Origin: Xenorhabdus griffiniae
GTDB lineage: Bacteria; Pseudomonadota; Gammaproteobacteria; Enterobacterales; Enterobacteriaceae
Reading direction: 5' to 3'
Assembly: GCF_037265215.1 (NCBI RefSeq)
Contig: NZ_CP147737.1
Span: forward strand, 1,054,001 to 1,118,000
DNA length: 64,000 nucleotides
Shown here piece by piece: positions 1-7,648 of this stretch. Both the position numbers and the translations under genes were made by a program. Position 1 is the stretch's first letter. Each line of letters begins with the position of its first letter. Under the pieces are notes generated by a model that saw only the letters and a list, made by a program, of their open reading frames with translations, did no database searches and had not been told where the DNA came from.

Positions 1-14
1 TCGTCTATTTTTAT

Positions 15-58
15 ACATAGAGTTGGACTATTCGTCAACTCTATGTAAATTTTTTTTA
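15..58. terminator. Strong hairpin with T tract at the left edge
   Basis: Perfect 11-bp inverted repeat (ACATAGAGTTG at 15-25, complement at 36-46) with a 10-nt loop, followed on the plus strand by a run of eight T. It fits a Rho-independent terminator for plus-strand transcripts from the left. The minus strand has only a weak T stretch, so it may also end the recombinase transcript, less efficiently. Confidence 0.6.
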
Positions 59-68
59 ATTTTTCTGC

Positions 69-1148
69 CTATCTCATCACAGTCAAGCGTTTATGTTCCC
101 CACCTAACCCCATGCCTAGGTAGGTAGATAGCTCATTCTCTAGCATGTGAAGAGTGTTATGAATATCTTGGCCTATATATTCCATCGTAGAAGACAAACT
201 TCGATGCCCCAACACATTCTTTGTCAAATGCATATTACGGTCAGGGCTACGCATTAATGTGGTTGCTAACGTATGACGAAAGCGGTGTGGGCTAACTGGA
301 AAACCACATTCCGTAGAAAAACGCCGAAAGAATGATTTCACAGGTTGGCTATCAATCATTTTTGCTCTATCTACTTCTCTATCTGATAACCGATGTACAT
401 TGAAAAATATGTCATTAGGAGTAGCTCCTCTTAATACCATTTCATTTAACAAATTTTGCAATAGTGGTTTCAGTGGGCTTAATAAAGCTACTTGGTGCTC
501 ACAATGGTTTTTACTACTTTCGCTCCGTAAGAAAATGGCATTTTCTTCAAAATCAATATCTTTGATCCGAATATGAACTAATTGGTTTAAACGTATACCC
601 GTTAATCTAAATGTTTCCATTACAACAATCCAAAATCGTGTCGGGTATAATGCACAACAGCGATAAGTAGCTTGCTGTGCTGATAATTCCTTCTCTAGTT
701 GCGTAAACCTTTCAAAAACACGATACATAGTACGAAGCTGTGCTTCTGTAAAAACTTTCTTCCTTTTTATCCCTGGTTCAACCTGGCTATCAAAAAACGG
801 GTTATCTTTACTTGTTTCAGATAACAAACCTTTTTTTATCCAAAAGCTATATAGCACTTGCATATGTCTAGCTTTTGTATTCCAAGTTCTTTCTGCCACA
901 CCTCTAATATTTAACTCATGCCTACGCCAACGCAAAACATGTTTATGAGTTACTTCTTCTGTGTTTATTTGTATATTTTCTATTCCCCTTAAATACTTAA
1001 GAAATAGTCTAACCACCTTACGATACGTTTTTTCTGTATCTGGGCGCAGAACCTTTGAGTAAAAATACTCATCCAATAGCTCATACCAAATAGGATCATC
1101 TTTTTCTTGCTTTAAAGACATTTGTTTTTTCATAAGGAATACTTCCAT
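69..1148 (-). CDS. Tyrosine recombinase (XerC/phage integrase type)
   Basis: A 359-residue tyrosine recombinase, probably catalysing integration or excision of the element or resolution of multimers. An N-terminal SAM-like core-binding domain (about 25-115) is followed by the catalytic domain. Visible catalytic residues are the Arg in GIRLNQL, the Lys in SESSKN, the HRFRH box, the His in LGHRS and the Tyr in MEYIGQD, so it looks intact. A second ATG five codons in is an alternative start. Its position beside the TraI-like gene at the end of the backbone matches the terminal recombinase of PFGI-1/pKLC102-like ICEs; whether it is the true integrase is inference because no att site is visible. 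It is unrelated in detail to the recombinase at 7645-8568. Confidence 0.85.
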   Translation of the reverse strand: MEVFLMKKQMSLKQEKDDPIWYELLDEYFYSKVLRPDTEKTYRKVVRLFLKYLRGIENIQINTEEVTHKHVLRWRRHELNIRGVAERTWNTKARHMQVLYSFWIKKGLLSETSKDNPFFDSQVEPGIKRKKVFTEAQLRTMYRVFERFTQLEKELSAQQATYRCCALYPTRFWIVVMETFRLTGIRLNQLVHIRIKDIDFEENAIFLRSESSKNHCEHQVALLSPLKPLLQNLLNEMVLRGATPNDIFFNVHRLSDREVDRAKMIDSQPVKSFFRRFSTECGFPVSPHRFRHTLATTLMRSPDRNMHLTKNVLGHRSLSSTMEYIGQDIHNTLHMLENELSTYLGMGLGGEHKRLTVMR

Positions 1149-1178
1149 ATTCTTTTTTGTTCAATAATTTTCTTAGTA

Positions 1179-2867
1179 TCATTCTGAGGAAAAATCGACG
1201 AAGAGACTGTCTGAAGGGGTGAATTTAGAAAAAATCAAACTCATCTTCACTAAATATCCGCTAGCACGTAAAAATTTATTATTTTTACACACTTCCTCTG
1301 TAACAGGAACTGGATATATTTTGCATGTGTAATGGCGTTTTCTTTTGTTTCCCTTCTTTTCGACTCTATGCACATTCAATGACTCGAATGCAGATAATAA
1401 TTGCTTATGATCGATTTCTAATTCTGGGTGTTGGCGCAAAAAAAGAAAAAAGATTGCTGGGGTTTGTAAAAATACAAACCCTGCAACGCAATGTACTTTT
1501 GCGCTAGCAGTGTTGTACTCAATTTTTTCAGCCTGCAACCCTTGTTTAAGCCATTGCCAAAATTTGACCTTCAATGGTTCATTTTTTCCTTGTTCTTGTC
1601 CGTCCATCCTTATGTGTGCTTCCTCTGTGTCCTTTTCCTCTCTCCTTTTAAGAAACACATTTTCTTCTATAATTTCAACTGATTTATTTTCAGCAAGTGA
1701 ATTATTTCTAATTTTACTTCCACCATTGAGTAATTCATGCTCAACATGTTGATTTTTCAAACTATTTAATGGTGAACTATCAACACAGTTGTCTTGCTCT
1801 TTTTGTGCTACTTCTTCTTCTTTTATGTCTAAAAGCGACATTGCTGTTTTTAAATCATCACTAATAGCTTCTTTTGTGTTCACTACAAAAGCAGTTTCTG
1901 ATAGTTCCTCTTTTTGGGACGTAGTTTCACTAAATGCACTTTTTAGTGACACTATATCTAAACTCTGCGTTTCTTCTTGAATTTCTTTTGCATCACTCTG
2001 TGTGTATATTGCAGATTGGGTTGGAGGTATAATGCTAATATTTTCAGTTGGTTCTAAAACAGAATTATTAATATTTTTTCCTATAACATCATTTGGATCC
2101 TCCTTTAATCTTAGGAAGTCTTCACTAATATTTGGTAACTTATTTACAGCTTCATCTATCAAATTACTAACATCTCTTCCACCTTCCCATTTTCCTACCA
2201 TACAGTGCATTAAAGCTTGTAGTGCCACAGGAGTTTCACTCAACCAGTAAATAACTTTTTCTGGTAACAGTGTATAGCTCATTAATGCACCTGAGACAGA
2301 ACGTAATTCCTCTAAATTTGAACTATTAGGCTTGGATCTAAATCGGTAGGCTTTATTTGGTGTCACTATTCCAGGCATCCAGCACGTTTGATCTATATAC
2401 TCTCCATCAAATTGTCCCATCAACGGTAACCAATGAAACATTGATGCATAAAAGACTACCGCGTTCCAAGCGCTGCTTTGACTGGATTGTTCTTCCGGTA
2501 ATGCTCCGGTTGGCAACAATTTTTTTTTTGATAGTCTGATTGAATAGACCATGGTAAGCAATGTAAGGTCAAGCAGCCCTCCTTCCAGAGCAAAAATTCC
2601 CCGATTAAACGCTGGCAAGTTCTGAATTCGTTCCGCGCAATGCTGAAGAGGGAATAAAAAAAATTCTTGATATTGTGCTTTTGATAGAGAAGCATTTTCC
2701 CAAAGTTGCTGTAAGCAATTCTTACGTAATGTAGTATTAAACAAGTCACATGATTTTTTAGGCAGAAAATAACCATCTGGTGCAACGGATATCTCGCTTT
2801 TAGATTTGTTTCCCCCCGAAACATCGAAACTACTATTACGATCTAACCACTTTTTAAATATCTTCAT
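1179..2867 (-). CDS. TraI-like MobH relaxase homologue, probably catalytically degenerate
   Basis: A 562-residue protein related to the PFGI-1-class ICE relaxase, which nicks oriT and leads the transferred strand. It has an N-terminal TraI_2-like region (about 45-250, with the family-typical GGLLD, LLPTGALPEEQ, a WNAVVFYA-like stretch and LLPEKV), a low-complexity acidic/serine linker (about 260-430) and a C-terminal TraI_2_C-like winged-helix region (about 430-560). Family members carry an LLHDIGK-like HD signature after the PEEQ segment; here the matching stretch reads MFHWLPLMG, so the Asp is Trp, and GGLLD is followed by LT rather than the usual His. The metal site is therefore probably lost. 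It could be a decayed relaxase or one reused as a DNA-binding accessory protein. An intact relaxase may lie outside the window. Confidence 0.75.
   Translation of the reverse strand: MKIFKKWLDRNSSFDVSGGNKSKSEISVAPDGYFLPKKSCDLFNTTLRKNCLQQLWENASLSKAQYQEFFLFPLQHCAERIQNLPAFNRGIFALEGGLLDLTLLTMVYSIRLSKKKLLPTGALPEEQSSQSSAWNAVVFYASMFHWLPLMGQFDGEYIDQTCWMPGIVTPNKAYRFRSKPNSSNLEELRSVSGALMSYTLLPEKVIYWLSETPVALQALMHCMVGKWEGGRDVSNLIDEAVNKLPNISEDFLRLKEDPNDVIGKNINNSVLEPTENISIIPPTQSAIYTQSDAKEIQEETQSLDIVSLKSAFSETTSQKEELSETAFVVNTKEAISDDLKTAMSLLDIKEEEVAQKEQDNCVDSSPLNSLKNQHVEHELLNGGSKIRNNSLAENKSVEIIEENVFLKRREEKDTEEAHIRMDGQEQGKNEPLKVKFWQWLKQGLQAEKIEYNTASAKVHCVAGFVFLQTPAIFFLFLRQHPELEIDHKQLLSAFESLNVHRVEKKGNKRKRHYTCKIYPVPVTEEVCKNNKFLRASGYLVKMSLIFSKFTPSDSLFVDFSSE
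2808..2822. repeat. G6 quasi-palindrome, copy 1
   Basis: GTTTCCCCCCGAAAC, an exact 15-bp match (inverted in orientation) to sites at 41334 and 59529, flanked by T and A. It lies within codons 15-20 of the traI-like gene. Function unknown. Confidence 0.8.
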
Positions 2868-2969
2868 ATAAATCTTCCGGTAATTTCAGTAAAACATTAA
2901 ACACACTTTCCATTATTTTTTAGGTAAAAAATAACCATCTGATGTAACGGATATCTCGCTTTTAGATTT

Positions 2970-2984
2970 GTTTCCCCCCGAAAC
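2970..2984. repeat. G6 quasi-palindrome, copy 2
   Basis: Second exact copy of GTTTCCCCCCGAAAC, in the noncoding copy of the traI/helicase-junction duplication. It is preserved although surrounding bases have changed. Confidence 0.8.
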
Positions 2985-3032
2985 ACCGAAACTATTATTC
3001 GATTTTTAAACATCTTTGCATAAGTCTTCTGA

Positions 3033-4499
3033 TTATTTCAGTAAAACATTAGATACATTCTGATCAACTAAATTTTCTTCTGTTGAATTATTTCCGTTCT
3101 CAAGTACGCTTTGAATAATATCGTTAATCATAAGTTTTTTACGAGCGCGAGTTGCAGCAACATAAAGTAAATTTATTTCATCTCTTCTAGACAGTTCTGT
3201 TAATTTAGGATCAAATAAGTCAGGGAAATCATTATTTAATTCAACAAATTCCCATTCTAATCCCTTAGCTCTATGTGCCGTTGAAACCGTTATATTCGCG
3301 TTACTTTCATTAGTTATCGCAAATTTACGCATTATTTCTAAATTTTGGGGTAACGGAAAATATCGTTCTAACAGGTTGATAGATTGTATCATTTCAACAT
3401 CTTGCGTGGCCCTGGCTATTCGGCAATATTCATCATAATTTTTGTAGTCCCGCATTAAACGAGGCTGTTGTACTTTTTGTGGCATATCTACCGAGAACCA
3501 ATACAGATCTTCTAGCTCTTCAGTTCGATAAGCTTCAATCCCTCCAACCCAATATACTGATCTTTTTTCTTTTGCTGCGCCTAGTGCTATATCAATTACA
3601 CCTGCCACCGTCCGACTCAATACTGTTTTATGAGGTACATCAAATTGTTGTGGTGACAAAACTTCATCTTCTTCTCCTAACCCAATAACTTGGCGAGTTT
3701 CACCATCCAAGGCAAGTAATGCATTCGCTATCCCAGCAACATGCGGGCCAAAACGAAAGCTATTTGTCAACCATAAGCGATCAACACCGACTAATTGTGG
3801 CGCATCCAGAGCGTTATCTGCTCCTCGAAAACGGTAAATTTGTTGATGCTTATCACCAACCAAGACTACATTTGTGTGCTGATTCAAAACAATTGCATGA
3901 GTGACGGGGTTGGCATCTTGGGCTTCATCAAACAAGATCGTTTGATAATGGCGAGATAAATCAGGTTGTGATAATTGATAAAGCTTCAAATAAGTATCAT
4001 GTGTAATCGGAAAGGAATCATTCAAATTTTTCATCAAATTCCAAACATGCTCTGATCTTTGAATTATTTTAATTGGGTCGATGCCTTCTACTGCCTCTTC
4101 ATCTGGGCAATGAATTAATTTTATTTTTCCATCAGCACTGGATAGAAAACGATTTAACGTACTTTGGACCCGATGAACTAATGACCAATGACGAGTATTT
4201 AAAGCCCGTGCAATATCTGTAATACGTAGTTGATTAACCAGCCTATGCTTGTAATGACGACCTTGGGTTGACCAGGCTAATTGGTGTGAGGTTTTACATT
4301 CAACATTAAAAGGAAACTTACGTTCTGCTTCTTCTCTTACGGCACGATTAAAAGCCAAGTAGAGCATCGATACTTTAGGATTAGCTAACGCATAATTTAC
4401 TAATGTAGATGTTTTCCCTGTTCCCGCAAATGCATTTACTACTAATTTTGAACCATTCCATTCTACCACCGCTTTCTGTTCATCCGTCAGTGTAAGCAT
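3033..4499 (-). CDS. UvrD/Rep-like superfamily 1 DNA helicase
   Basis: A 488-residue SF1A-type helicase, expected to unwind DNA with ATP during ICE transfer, repair or replication. Visible motifs in order: Walker A AFAGTGKT (23-30), motif II DEAQDANP (about 190), motif III GDKHQQIYRFRGA, motif IV LTNSFRF, motif V TAHRAKGLEWE and motif VI LYVAATRARKKL. It is shorter than UvrD (about 720 residues), lacking the full 1B/2B insertions, as in other compact ICE and phage UvrD-like proteins. It starts at MLTLTDEQ and ends inside the duplicated segment shared with the traI-like gene. It lies between the ArdC operon and traI, as cargo or an auxiliary transfer gene. Confidence 0.88.
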   Translation of the reverse strand: MLTLTDEQKAVVEWNGSKLVVNAFAGTGKTSTLVNYALANPKVSMLYLAFNRAVREEAERKFPFNVECKTSHQLAWSTQGRHYKHRLVNQLRITDIARALNTRHWSLVHRVQSTLNRFLSSADGKIKLIHCPDEEAVEGIDPIKIIQRSEHVWNLMKNLNDSFPITHDTYLKLYQLSQPDLSRHYQTILFDEAQDANPVTHAIVLNQHTNVVLVGDKHQQIYRFRGADNALDAPQLVGVDRLWLTNSFRFGPHVAGIANALLALDGETRQVIGLGEEDEVLSPQQFDVPHKTVLSRTVAGVIDIALGAAKEKRSVYWVGGIEAYRTEELEDLYWFSVDMPQKVQQPRLMRDYKNYDEYCRIARATQDVEMIQSINLLERYFPLPQNLEIMRKFAITNESNANITVSTAHRAKGLEWEFVELNNDFPDLFDPKLTELSRRDEINLLYVAATRARKKLMINDIIQSVLENGNNSTEENLVDQNVSNVLLK

Positions 4500-4593
4500 G
4501 AATAGTGCCTCTATTTAAAATAGCCACATTAATTTACGGTAATAATTAAAAACGCGGGGACTTAAGTACAGTAAAAATTCTTTTTCCGTATTG

Positions 4594-4620
4594 ATAAAAA
4601 AACGCCTCCGAAGAGGCGTT
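4594..4620 (-). terminator. Rho-independent terminator
   Basis: Perfect 8-bp stem (AACGCCTC / GAGGCGTT) around a TTCG tetraloop on the minus strand, followed by seven T. It lies just downstream of the 65-codon gene at 4655-4852, so it ends the ardC operon before the helicase gene. Confidence 0.9.
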
Positions 4621-4654
4621 CAGTAAAAATATCTCGAAGAAGAATTTTTATTTT

Positions 4655-4852
4655 TTAATAAGAAACTGATATTTTCGATATATCTATCGGTATTCCTATC
4701 TTATTAAAAGTTTCTGCGGGAGACAGACCTTGTTTAATAAAACTTTTTACTGTTTCATCATCATTTAAAACTGTATCACTTAATGTCATACCAACATGTT
4801 GCACTAACAACATATGCGCCAGCAATTTGAAGCGAATAATGTCATATCGCAT
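4655..4852 (-). CDS. Small hypothetical protein, last gene of the ardC operon
   Basis: A 65-residue protein with no family I recognise. Its first half is hydrophobic and basic (FKLLAHMLLVQHVGMTL), followed by an acidic stretch and a helix-like SFIKQGLSPAETFNKIGI segment. It starts 14 nt after the ardC stop and is followed by a strong terminator, which supports it as a real, co-transcribed gene. A role in antirestriction or DNA entry can only be guessed from position. Confidence 0.55.
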   Translation of the reverse strand: MRYDIIRFKLLAHMLLVQHVGMTLSDTVLNDDETVKSFIKQGLSPAETFNKIGIPIDISKISVSY

Positions 4853-4866
4853 ATATTCCCTCTATG

Positions 4867-5829
4867 CTACGCTACTTTTGTATTATGAGATGTCCGCAAA
4901 TTTAACAAATATTCACTTGCTTCCCTGGCTTGTTTACAGGCTCTAAAAAGAGCTTTTTTATCCTTTTTTAAAATAGATAACCAGTGTTCAATATAACTTT
5001 CATGGTTAACTTCACCGAGCACTTCCAATTGAGCACAGAGAAAAGCACTTCCCATTTCAGCTACCAATTCTTCAAAAGAATATACAGGATCACCAAATTT
5101 TCGATTTCTACTTGTTATTCCCTCACGATTCAATCGGCTTGTATGACCGGTGCTATGTACCATTTCATGTAGCAGCGTAGACCAATAGTCAGCTTCCGTA
5201 CTAAACTGCTCCACAAGAGGCATTACTATACGATCAGCAATTGTTCTATAGTAGGCTCTATTTTGCGGTGCTGAAGTCATCTTTACACCAGTAGCATCCA
5301 ATATTGTGAATACTTCATTTCTGATTCTAGGTGAAAGAGTTTCTTGTTTATTTTTCGATACTTGCTCATCTTCTTGTGATAGATGTTCTGGCAACCCATC
5401 ACACTGAGTGACATTGAATAGCCAATTGTCCTTCAACATGCTACACCGTTTCATCAGAGGCTGCCCTTCGTTGTCAAACAATAAATCGTTATTTTCATCC
5501 CTAGCCTGGGTTTCATACGGTTTATATATTACAGTAAGAGTAGCTCGCTCTCCTTTACGAACCTGTCCCCCTAACTGCTGAGCTTGACGATACGTTAACC
5601 AACGGTTGGTATTAGCTCCCATTTCTTCCGCAGACATCCACAACAATAATATATTCACACCATTGTAATGGTTCCCTGTCATTGCATTGGTAGGTAACAT
5701 ATCCCCAAACTGTTTAGTCGCAGAACGCCAGGGCCTTTTCCACGGAGCCGTGCCTTTTTCCAATGCACTAATAATTCTATCAGTCACCTGTTGATAGATG
5801 TCCTTTTTTGCGTCATTTTGCTCTTTCAT
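4867..5829 (-). CDS. ardC: ArdC-like antirestriction protein (ssDNA-binding domain plus zincin)
   Basis: A 320-residue ArdC family protein, thought to protect incoming single-stranded DNA from host restriction. The N-terminal ssDNA-binding domain has the typical DIYQQVTDRIISALEKG and APWKRPW motifs, WLTYRQAQQLGGQVRKGE and an IYKPY strand. The C-terminal metallopeptidase-like domain carries an HExxH zinc motif (HEMVH, followed by STGHTSRLNRE). I chose the ATG at 5829 because it is preceded by GGAG at eight bases and begins MKEQNDAKKDIY; the longer open frame has no such site. It belongs to a short operon headed by structured repeat A (6791), an organisation expected of genes expressed on entry into a recipient. 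Confidence 0.9.
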   Translation of the reverse strand: MKEQNDAKKDIYQQVTDRIISALEKGTAPWKRPWRSATKQFGDMLPTNAMTGNHYNGVNILLLWMSAEEMGANTNRWLTYRQAQQLGGQVRKGERATLTVIYKPYETQARDENNDLLFDNEGQPLMKRCSMLKDNWLFNVTQCDGLPEHLSQEDEQVSKNKQETLSPRIRNEVFTILDATGVKMTSAPQNRAYYRTIADRIVMPLVEQFSTEADYWSTLLHEMVHSTGHTSRLNREGITSRNRKFGDPVYSFEELVAEMGSAFLCAQLEVLGEVNHESYIEHWLSILKKDKKALFRACKQAREASEYLLNLRTSHNTKVA

Positions 5830-5864
5830 AAGGAGTACTCCTAAGATAAAAAGGCGTACTCCCC

Positions 5865-5890
5865 CTAGGCGGTGAGAGTACACCGCCTGG
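5865..5890. promoter_or_regulatory. Intergenic hairpin ahead of ardC
   Basis: Stem of about 10 bp (AGGCGGTG core at 67-74, CACCGCCT at 81-88) with a 6-nt loop between the preceding gene and ardC. No T tract follows, so it is more likely an mRNA-processing, stability or attenuation structure than a terminator. Similar hairpins precede the other small leading-region genes. Confidence 0.55.
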
Positions 5891-5916
5891 TGAAAAGTAA
5901 GTAAGATTAGAGTATT

Positions 5917-6288
5917 TTACCACCACGCCCAAAAAAATAGATCGTGGTTATCAAAATCAAAAGATTTCAGTGTACTGCTAACCCAGCTTTTTACTTCTTC
6001 AACATCCGACCAATAATATTGATCATATTCAATTGAACCAAAGAAAAAACCATCTTCTGTAGGGAATATTGTCATGCAATTATCTTTTGTCAGTCTATTT
6101 AAATCTGCTGATAATTGTTCTAACTTTTGTTTTGGTATCAATATACTTTTGCAATTATCGACACTTTGAACATTGTAACTAACCCAACGAAAAAGCGAGT
6201 TAATTTTTCGAAAATATCCCACTTGTGTATCATAATCAACACGTTCTTTCTGTTTTTCACCTGAAAAAAAGTGAATATCAAGTCCCAT
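5917..6288 (-). CDS. Hypothetical MGLDI-type protein
   Basis: A 123-residue soluble protein beginning MGLDIHFF. Many phage and mobile-element proteins of unknown function start this way. It is rich in aromatic and acidic residues and ends FFWAWW. I see no catalytic motif. It lies in the operon headed by repeat A, between the zinc-ribbon protein and ArdC, with hairpins in both intergenic gaps. The setting suggests a gene expressed during DNA entry. Confidence 0.65.
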   Translation of the reverse strand: MGLDIHFFSGEKQKERVDYDTQVGYFRKINSLFRWVSYNVQSVDNCKSILIPKQKLEQLSADLNRLTKDNCMTIFPTEDGFFFGSIEYDQYYWSDVEEVKSWVSSTLKSFDFDNHDLFFWAWW

Positions 6289-6328
6289 TTTTTATTCCTC
6301 ATATAATAAAAACAAAGACAGGGACTTT

Positions 6329-6351
6329 CCCGCAGGAAAGTACCCTGCGGG
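6329..6351. promoter_or_regulatory. Intergenic hairpin
   Basis: 8-bp perfect stem (CCCGCAGG / CCTGCGGG) with a 7-nt loop between the zinc-ribbon gene and the MGLDI gene. It lacks a T tract on the minus strand and resembles the other intergenic hairpins of this operon. Confidence 0.55.
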
Positions 6352-6371
6352 GTTGGTCAATTAAGTTATTA

Positions 6372-6602
6372 TTAATTAGCTTCAGTCTTCACTGGTAGTT
6401 CATCCCATGAAACAAAATAATGATTGCGATAATAGCCTTCCTCAACTTGGATTATTCCGTGGTGTCCACACTGAGTACATATAGCATCATCATTTTCACA
6501 GAGAAAATCATCATCGCCATCAGTTAGATACACTCCTTGATATCCACAATTTTCACATGGTTCCAACCAATTGATGAATACTTTCGTAAGTATATTTCCC
6601 AT
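6372..6602 (-). CDS. Small zinc-ribbon protein
   Basis: A 76-residue protein with two CxxC pairs (CENCGYQG at about 16-23 and CTQCGHHG at about 42-49), forming a probable zinc ribbon with an acidic loop (DGDDDFLCENDD) between them. It may bind nucleic acid or protein; no specific function is recognised. Its ATG overlaps the stop of the 29-codon gene upstream (TAATG), indicating translational coupling. Confidence 0.7.
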   Translation of the reverse strand: MGNILTKVFINWLEPCENCGYQGVYLTDGDDDFLCENDDAICTQCGHHGIIQVEEGYYRNHYFVSWDELPVKTEAN

Positions 6603-6691
6603 TAGGCATTCCCTCTAAACTGTCTATGGTAAATATCCCAACGTAATGAAACGCCTGGCTCATAAGGTGTACGTAAGAACTTCTTACTCAT
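6602..6691 (-). CDS. 29-residue leader-type small protein
   Basis: Open frame starting MSKKFLRTPYEPG and ending RQFRGNA, with GGAG eight bases before the ATG and its TAA overlapping the next ATG by one base. The good ribosome site and coupling support real translation. It is the first coding segment after repeat A. Product function is unknown; it may mainly load ribosomes for the zinc-ribbon gene. Confidence 0.5.
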   Translation of the reverse strand: MSKKFLRTPYEPGVSLRWDIYHRQFRGNA

Positions 6692-6790
6692 AAGACTTCT
6701 CCATAATTAAATAAAAATAGAGAAATCTTCCCAGGGGAAAATTTCCCCATTGGGTGAAAATAATAATTGAAAATGCTATTGTTATGAAAA

Positions 6791-6981
6791 GTTTCTTAAT
6801 CGCCTTAGCGATCCCCGTTTTCAAAGAATAAACGAGTTTACCCAGAGTATTTACTGTCTGCTTTTTCAGGTATAGCAGATGGCGCAGTCACCCGAAGGCG
6901 TTCCTCTCAGACTACCGAAACATTAGTTATATAGCCACCCGAAAGCGCTCTTCTCAGGCTATTAGAGCATTAATAGATTGC
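6791..6981. repeat. Structured intergenic repeat A (ahead of the ardC operon)
   Basis: First of three ~135-bp near-identical repeats (6791-6926, 9241-9374, 54416-54554). Each contains an ATCGC/GCGAT stem, a CCCGTTT...AAACGGG-type stem (the first arm changed in this copy), a GCAG-rich stem near TTTTTCAGGTATAGCAGA and a segment beginning CACCCGAAGGCG. The last segment recurs once more at 6936-6981. On the minus strand it lies about 100 nt ahead of the first gene of the ardC operon. Confidence 0.85.
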
Positions 6982-7048
6982 ACAAGGCAATGTAAGAACA
7001 ACATTATTTTCTAACTAAGATTGCTACCTGTCAATAGCAAAAATAAAA

Positions 7049-7648
7049 TTATAAAGATAACTTCAAATATTCCATCACTAGATTTGCTCCATGCTTAGTA
7101 ATATGGATTCCATCATCTGTTCTAATTTTTTTTCCATCTAAAAAACCTGTATACTTTTCACCCAACACAGCATTTTGTGTTATATCTAAATACGTAACAC
7201 CTAATTGCAATAAAGATTTTTTAATAATATATCGTGTGTTTTTTAACAAAAAATCATGTTCCTTGTTTTTTAAAAATGGGGGAGAAATCCAGATAATTTT
7301 TATATCGTAATTTTTACTCCTAATCCTGCCAATCAGTTCAAAAATAGAACGAGAATAATCAATTGAGTTTATTTCTTTATTGAAGTCGTTTGTTCCAATG
7401 CTTATAACAATGAGGTCATATTTATCAAAATCAATACGTTCAATAGCAGAAAACCAATCATACCTATGCCTATTTAGCCCAGAGCCAACTTGATAAAAAA
7501 CATCCGCATTTTTATTAATTAAAGATTTATATGATTCACTATAAACATAAGTTAAAGAGTCACCTAAAATTAAAGCTTTACAATATCCATTTAATGAAAA
7601 AAAGGAAAATAAAATGAAATAAAATTTCATTGAATGAATAAAATTCAT
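7049..7648 (-). CDS. Secreted SGNH/GDSL hydrolase
   Basis: A 199-residue SGNH-family esterase/lipase-like hydrolase. A signal peptide (about 1-24, hydrophobic FYFILFSFFSLNGYC) precedes block I GDSLTY with the nucleophilic Ser, a Gly block (QVGSGL), block III GTNDF with Asn, and block V DDGIH with the Asp-His pair. It is probably periplasmic or secreted and deacylates or deacetylates an unknown substrate. Its ATG overlaps the integrase stop (ATGA), so the two genes are translationally coupled, an unusual pairing. Codon use is very AT-rich. The gene may be recent cargo trapped behind the recombinase. Confidence 0.85.
   Translation of the reverse strand: MNFIHSMKFYFILFSFFSLNGYCKALILGDSLTYVYSESYKSLINKNADVFYQVGSGLNRHRYDWFSAIERIDFDKYDLIVISIGTNDFNKEINSIDYSRSIFELIGRIRSKNYDIKIIWISPPFLKNKEHDFLLKNTRYIIKKSLLQLGVTYLDITQNAVLGEKYTGFLDGKKIRTDDGIHITKHGANLVMEYLKLSL

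Larger units (their letters stand above)
2752..3052. repeat. Imperfect tandem duplication at the traI-like/helicase junction
   Basis: About 155 bp at 2752-2906, covering the start of the traI-like gene and the stretch ahead of it, recurs at 2914-3052 with substitutions and a deletion of about 15 bp. The second copy carries the last codons of the helicase gene plus an out-of-frame remnant of the traI-like N-terminus. Both copies include the 15-bp motif GTTTCCCCCCGAAAC. The arrangement implies a local duplication in which only the left copy kept the reading frame. Confidence 0.85.
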
